A stretch of 9,211 nucleotides of DNA from Proteobacteria bacterium UBA3588. GTDB taxonomy: Bacteria > Pseudomonadota > Gammaproteobacteria > Thiohalomonadales > Thiohalomonadaceae. Below, one piece after another: positions 6,829 to 9,211 of the stretch (positions within the stretch are counted from its first letter, which is position 1; every line of letters begins with the position of its first letter). Under the pieces are notes generated by a model, which was not told where the DNA came from, made no database searches, and saw only the letters and a list, made by a program, of their open reading frames with translations. The position numbers and the translations under genes are program-made. The DNA is taken from contig DFMR01000131.1 in NCBI GenBank assembly GCA_002376325.1, forward strand, positions 1 through 9,211. The letters run 5' to 3'.

Positions 6829-8260
6829 CATCCACCTCCCCCACCTCGCCCTCGAGGTGTTTCCGCGCGAAAACATCGACGGTCCCTGGGCGGTCCACGG
6901 CGGCCCGTCTCAGCGGCCGCTGATCCACGCCCGCAACCGTGCCGCCGCCGCGGCCGGCATCGCCCCCGGCATGCCGCTGGGGATGGCCCGCTCCCTCTGC
7001 GCCGCGTTGCTGTGCCAGCCGCGCGACACGGCGGCGGAACAGCAGGCGCTGACCGCCCTCGCCCTGTGGGCGCAGCAGTTCACGCCACTGCTACACCTGC
7101 AGCCGCCGGATGGCCTGCTGCTGGAGATCGCCGGCAGCCTCAACCTGTTCGGCGGCCTGGCGGCGCTGCGGCAGCGCGTCGCCGCCGGCCTCGCCGAGCT
7201 CGGCTACCACCCGCGCCTCGCCGTCGCACCGACGCCCTACGGCAGTTGGCTGCTGGCACGCAGCCGGCAGGAGCTGCTGCTGACCGAGCTACCGGCCCTG
7301 CGCCGGGCGCTGGAACAACTGCCCGTCGCCGTCCTGGAACCCGGCGCCAAGACGTTGCAGGCGTTGCACGACCTGGGGCGGCGCCGCATCGGCGACCTGC
7401 TGACCCTGCCGCGCGACGGCGCCGCCCGCCGCTTCGATCCGGCCCTGCTGCGGCGGCTCGATCAGGCCCTCGGCCAACTGCCCGATCCGCGCCGGCCGTT
7501 CGCCGTACCGGAGACCTTCGCCAGCCGTCTGCCGCTGCCCGCCGAGGTGACGGAGAGCGCCGCGCTGCTGTTCGCGGCGCGACGCCTGGTGCTGGAGCTG
7601 GTCGGCTACCTGCGCGCGCGTCACGCCGGCAGCATGGAGCTGGAGCTGACCCTGGAGCACCGCCAACGCCCCCCCAGCCGGCTGCCGGTGGGGCTGGTGC
7701 AACCGTCACGCGACACCGACCACCTGCTGCTGCTGCTCAAGGAGCGGCTGGAGCGCTTCACCCTGCCGGCCCCGACCGACGCCATCGTCCTGGAGAGCCG
7801 GCAGCTGCTGCCGCTGGAGCGCGACCACGGCGACCTGTTCGCCGCCGCCGGCGGCACCGCCCTCGGCCCGGCGGCCCTGGTCGAGCGGCTGCGCGCCCGC
7901 CTCGGCCACGACGGCGTCAGCGGCCTGCAAGCGGCGGCCGACCACCGGCCGGAACGGGCGGTGAAGAGTGCGGAACTCGCCGTGGGGAAACGTGCCGGCG
8001 GCGACACCGCTAACCCCGCCTCACCGCTGCGCCCCCTCTGGCTGCTGCCCGAGCCGCTGACGCTGACCGGAGCGACGGCCTGCGCCCTGCTGCACGAACC
8101 GCTGCAACTGCGCCACGGACCGGAGCGGATCGAAAGCGGCTGGTGGAACGGCGACGCGGTGCGCGACTACTTCATCGCCACCGATGCCCGGGGGGAACGC
8201 CTGTGGGTCTACCGAGAGCGCCCTGGAGAAAACTGGTATCTGCACGGCCTGTTCGGCTGA
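6815..8260 (+). CDS. imuB: ImuB, catalytically inactive Y-family polymerase-like mutagenesis protein
   Basis: Y-family polymerase homologue that acts as a scaffold, linking the beta clamp to the mutasome, rather than as a polymerase. It is 481 aa. The opening WLSIHLPHLALEVF (3-16) lies where DinB has its first catalytic Asp, and none is present. The second active-site region reads DGLLLEIAGSLNLFGG (99-114) without the Asp-Glu pair of active enzymes. A helix-hairpin-helix-like stretch lies near 181-207 and a little-finger-like region at about 240-340. RQLLPLERDHGDLF (329-342) is a candidate clamp-binding area. The C-terminal signature GPERIESGWWNGDAVRDYF (435-453), followed by a WVYRE and WYLHGLFG ending, is typical of ImuB. 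Residues 383-404 look like a variable linker. It begins 14 bp inside imuA, implying coupled translation, and ends 32 bp from the convergent MBL gene. No dnaE2 follows. Confidence 0.93.
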   Translation: MLWLSIHLPHLALEVFPRENIDGPWAVHGGPSQRPLIHARNRAAAAAGIAPGMPLGMARSLCAALLCQPRDTAAEQQALTALALWAQQFTPLLHLQPPDGLLLEIAGSLNLFGGLAALRQRVAAGLAELGYHPRLAVAPTPYGSWLLARSRQELLLTELPALRRALEQLPVAVLEPGAKTLQALHDLGRRRIGDLLTLPRDGAARRFDPALLRRLDQALGQLPDPRRPFAVPETFASRLPLPAEVTESAALLFAARRLVLELVGYLRARHAGSMELELTLEHRQRPPSRLPVGLVQPSRDTDHLLLLLKERLERFTLPAPTDAIVLESRQLLPLERDHGDLFAAAGGTALGPAALVERLRARLGHDGVSGLQAAADHRPERAVKSAELAVGKRAGGDTANPASPLRPLWLLPEPLTLTGATACALLHEPLQLRHGPERIESGWWNGDAVRDYFIATDARGERLWVYRERPGENWYLHGLFG

Positions 8261-8292
8261 ACGGCAAAAAAGCTATTAACCTTCTTGTTTTT

Positions 8293-9051
8293 CTAGCGCA
8301 GCTCGCGCCAGCCGATGCCGTTCGCCTGGTCCGCCGCCGCCACCTCGTCGGCGTTGCAGCCGAGGACGGCGCCGAGGGCGGCGCGCGCCAGCTGCGGGGT
8401 GTTGTTCTTTTCGCTCAGGTGGGCGGCGACCACGTGCTGCAACACGGAGAGGTCGAGATGGCCGAGCAGCTGCGCCGCCTGGTCGTTGCTGAGGTGGCCA
8501 TAGCTGCCGCCGACGCGCGCCTTGAGCGGCGGCGGATAGACGCCGTTGGCGAGCATTTCGCTGTCGTGGTTGCACTCCAGAAACAGTGCGTCGCAACCAT
8601 TCAGCTGCTGCTCGATGTGGGGGGTGAGGGAACCGGCGTCGGTGAGCAGGCCCAGCCGCACCGCGCCGTTGCCGAACACGAACTGGGCCGGGTCGCGGGC
8701 GTCGTGGGGCACCGGGTAGGGCTGCACCTCGATATCGCCGACGGCAAACGGCGTATGGCTGTTGAACAATTCGACCTGCGGCGGCAGGTCGCGGCAGGCG
8801 GCGCGGGTCCCCGCCGTCATCCAGACCGGCAGCCGGTACTTGCGTGCGAAGCGGGCCACGCCACCGAGGTGGTCGCTGTGTTCGTGGGTGACCAGTAGCG
8901 CGGCGATGCGCTCCGGCTCGCAGCCGAGGCGCCGTAGCCGCTGTTCGGTTTCACGAAGGGAGAAACCGCAGTCGACCAGCAACAGGGTCTCGCCCTGCTC
9001 CACCACCGTGGCGTTGCCGCGGCTGCCGCTGCCGAGTGAAGCGAATCGCAT
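8293..9051 (-). CDS. MBL-fold metallo-hydrolase, YycJ/WalJ type
   Basis: Metallo-beta-lactamase-fold hydrolase of 252 aa with a complete two-metal site: THEHSDH (55-61, the HxHxDH motif), His116 in VPHD, Asp138 in LLTDAG, and a late histidine in AHLSEKNN (210-217). ECNHD (159-163) and GHLSN (185-189) are characteristic of the YycJ/WalJ-like cytoplasmic subgroup, whose members are suspected 5'-3' exonucleases or phosphodiesterases. The true substrate in gammaproteobacteria is unknown. The N-terminus MRFASLGSGSRGNATVVE is the usual family start, so 9051 is secure although its Shine-Dalgarno is weak. It lies 63 bp downstream of the probable bamC on the same strand, probably as one transcript. 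This matches the bamC-MBL order known in Pseudomonas and relatives. No signal peptide is seen. Confidence 0.93.
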   Translation of the reverse strand: MRFASLGSGSRGNATVVEQGETLLLVDCGFSLRETEQRLRRLGCEPERIAALLVTHEHSDHLGGVARFARKYRLPVWMTAGTRAACRDLPPQVELFNSHTPFAVGDIEVQPYPVPHDARDPAQFVFGNGAVRLGLLTDAGSLTPHIEQQLNGCDALFLECNHDSEMLANGVYPPPLKARVGGSYGHLSNDQAAQLLGHLDLSVLQHVVAAHLSEKNNTPQLARAALGAVLGCNADEVAAADQANGIGWRELR

Positions 9052-9072
9052 CGGCTTGCAATCGTCGTTCGG

Positions 9073-9095
9073 CCGGACACCGTGATGGTGTCCGG
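9073..9095. repeat. 9-bp-stem hairpin between bamC and the MBL gene
   Basis: CCGGACACC (9073-9081) and GGTGTCCGG (9087-9095) are perfect inverted arms around the five-base loop GTGAT. In the minus-strand transcript it lies after the bamC stop and about 21 nt before the MBL start. No T-tract follows on either strand, so it is not a classical intrinsic terminator. A role in partial termination, mRNA processing or leader structure is inference. Confidence 0.6.
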
Positions 9096-9114
9096 TTGGA
9101 GTCGTTCCGGACCG

Positions 9115-9211
9115 CTAGCGCAGCTCGGCCGTCAGCTGGGTGAGCAGCGCCTTCGCCTGCGCCGAACCGTCCGGCTTGCCATCGGCATCCTGCACGCTGA
9201 TACGGGTGGTG
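9115..9211 (-). CDS. bamC: Probable BamC (NlpB) lipoprotein, C-terminal end only
   Basis: Only the last 31 codons and a TAG stop are in the window. The tail contains VQDADGKPDGSAQAKALL and ends TQLTAELR. A beta-strand followed by a D/N-G-x-P-D/S turn and a final amphipathic helix is how BamC proteins commonly end. BamC is an outer-membrane-assembly (BAM complex) lipoprotein. The stronger argument is context: in Pseudomonas and related gammaproteobacteria the MBL hydrolase gene directly follows bamC, as here. The lipobox and both helix-grip domains lie outside the window, so the call depends on a short tail plus synteny. Confidence 0.65.
   Translation of the reverse strand, partial: TTRISVQDADGKPDGSAQAKALLTQLTAELR

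Noticed and set aside
7728..7739. Short CTG repeat run in imuB
   Set aside because: Four CTG codons encode a leucine run in a helix; this is ordinary codon bias and too short to count as a microsatellite.
6249..8013. Long plus-strand frames inside imuA/imuB (6249-6923, 7012-8013) and minus-strand frames such as 7140-7709
   Set aside because: All are Ala/Arg/Pro-rich out-of-frame readings of imuA or imuB with no recognisable motif.
8261..8292. Bidirectional intrinsic terminator between imuB and the MBL gene
   Set aside because: There is an A-run (8266-8271) and a T-run (8288-8292) suitable for both directions, but no GC stem of useful length between them.
1..9211. Mobile element, defence island or biosynthetic cluster
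   Set aside because: All larger genes belong to core families with uniform composition, and no integrase, transposase, toxin-antitoxin pair, nuclease/helicase set or direct repeats were seen.

Overview
The window is a dense stretch of high-GC bacterial chromosome. It looks like ordinary core genome of a gammaproteobacterium: the LexA matches Escherichia coli LexA position by position at its functional residues, and Tex, Bax, YchE-type MarC, ImuA/ImuB and a BamC-like tail beside an MBL hydrolase all fit that class. I see no transposase, integrase, phage gene, tRNA, rRNA or CRISPR array. Two genes are cut by the window edges: tex on the left, which lacks its 3' end, and a probable bamC on the right, of which only the 3' end is present.

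Layout. (1) 1-1328, minus: N-terminal 442 codons of the transcription accessory protein Tex. (2) 1329-1570: divergent promoter region with an extended -10 for tex and a 14-bp perfect palindrome. (3) 1571-2644, plus: secreted NodB-type polysaccharide deacetylase. Its 3' end overlaps the next gene tail to tail by 53 bp. (4) 2592-5485, minus: a compact four-gene run, transcribed right to left, of a small Cys-rich putative zinc-ribbon protein, an inositol-monophosphatase-family phosphatase, a MarC/YchE membrane protein and a Bax-like glucosaminidase. (5) 5486-5611: divergent control region holding a good LexA operator. (6) 5612-8260, plus: the SOS mutagenesis operon lexA-imuA-imuB, with 4-bp and 14-bp gene overlaps. 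(7) 8293-9051, minus: MBL-fold hydrolase of the YycJ/WalJ type. Upstream of it, after a 9-bp-stem hairpin, comes the last 31 codons of a probable bamC (9115-9211).

How the genes work together. lexA-imuA-imuB is a damage-inducible translesion module. LexA represses its own operon through the box at 5567-5586 until RecA-stimulated self-cleavage at Ala84-Gly85. ImuA and ImuB are accessory factors that normally serve the error-prone polymerase DnaE2, which is not encoded next to them here. The deacetylase and Bax both act on envelope or extracellular polysaccharide and face each other convergently. bamC and the MBL hydrolase match a pairing seen in other gammaproteobacteria (dapA-bamC-MBL-purC), although the purC position is taken here by the convergent imuB.

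I did not find a convincing new multi-gene system. The least understood parts are the Cys-rich protein divergent from lexA and its operon, the absence of dnaE2 beside imuAB, and several short inverted repeats in the intergenic gaps.
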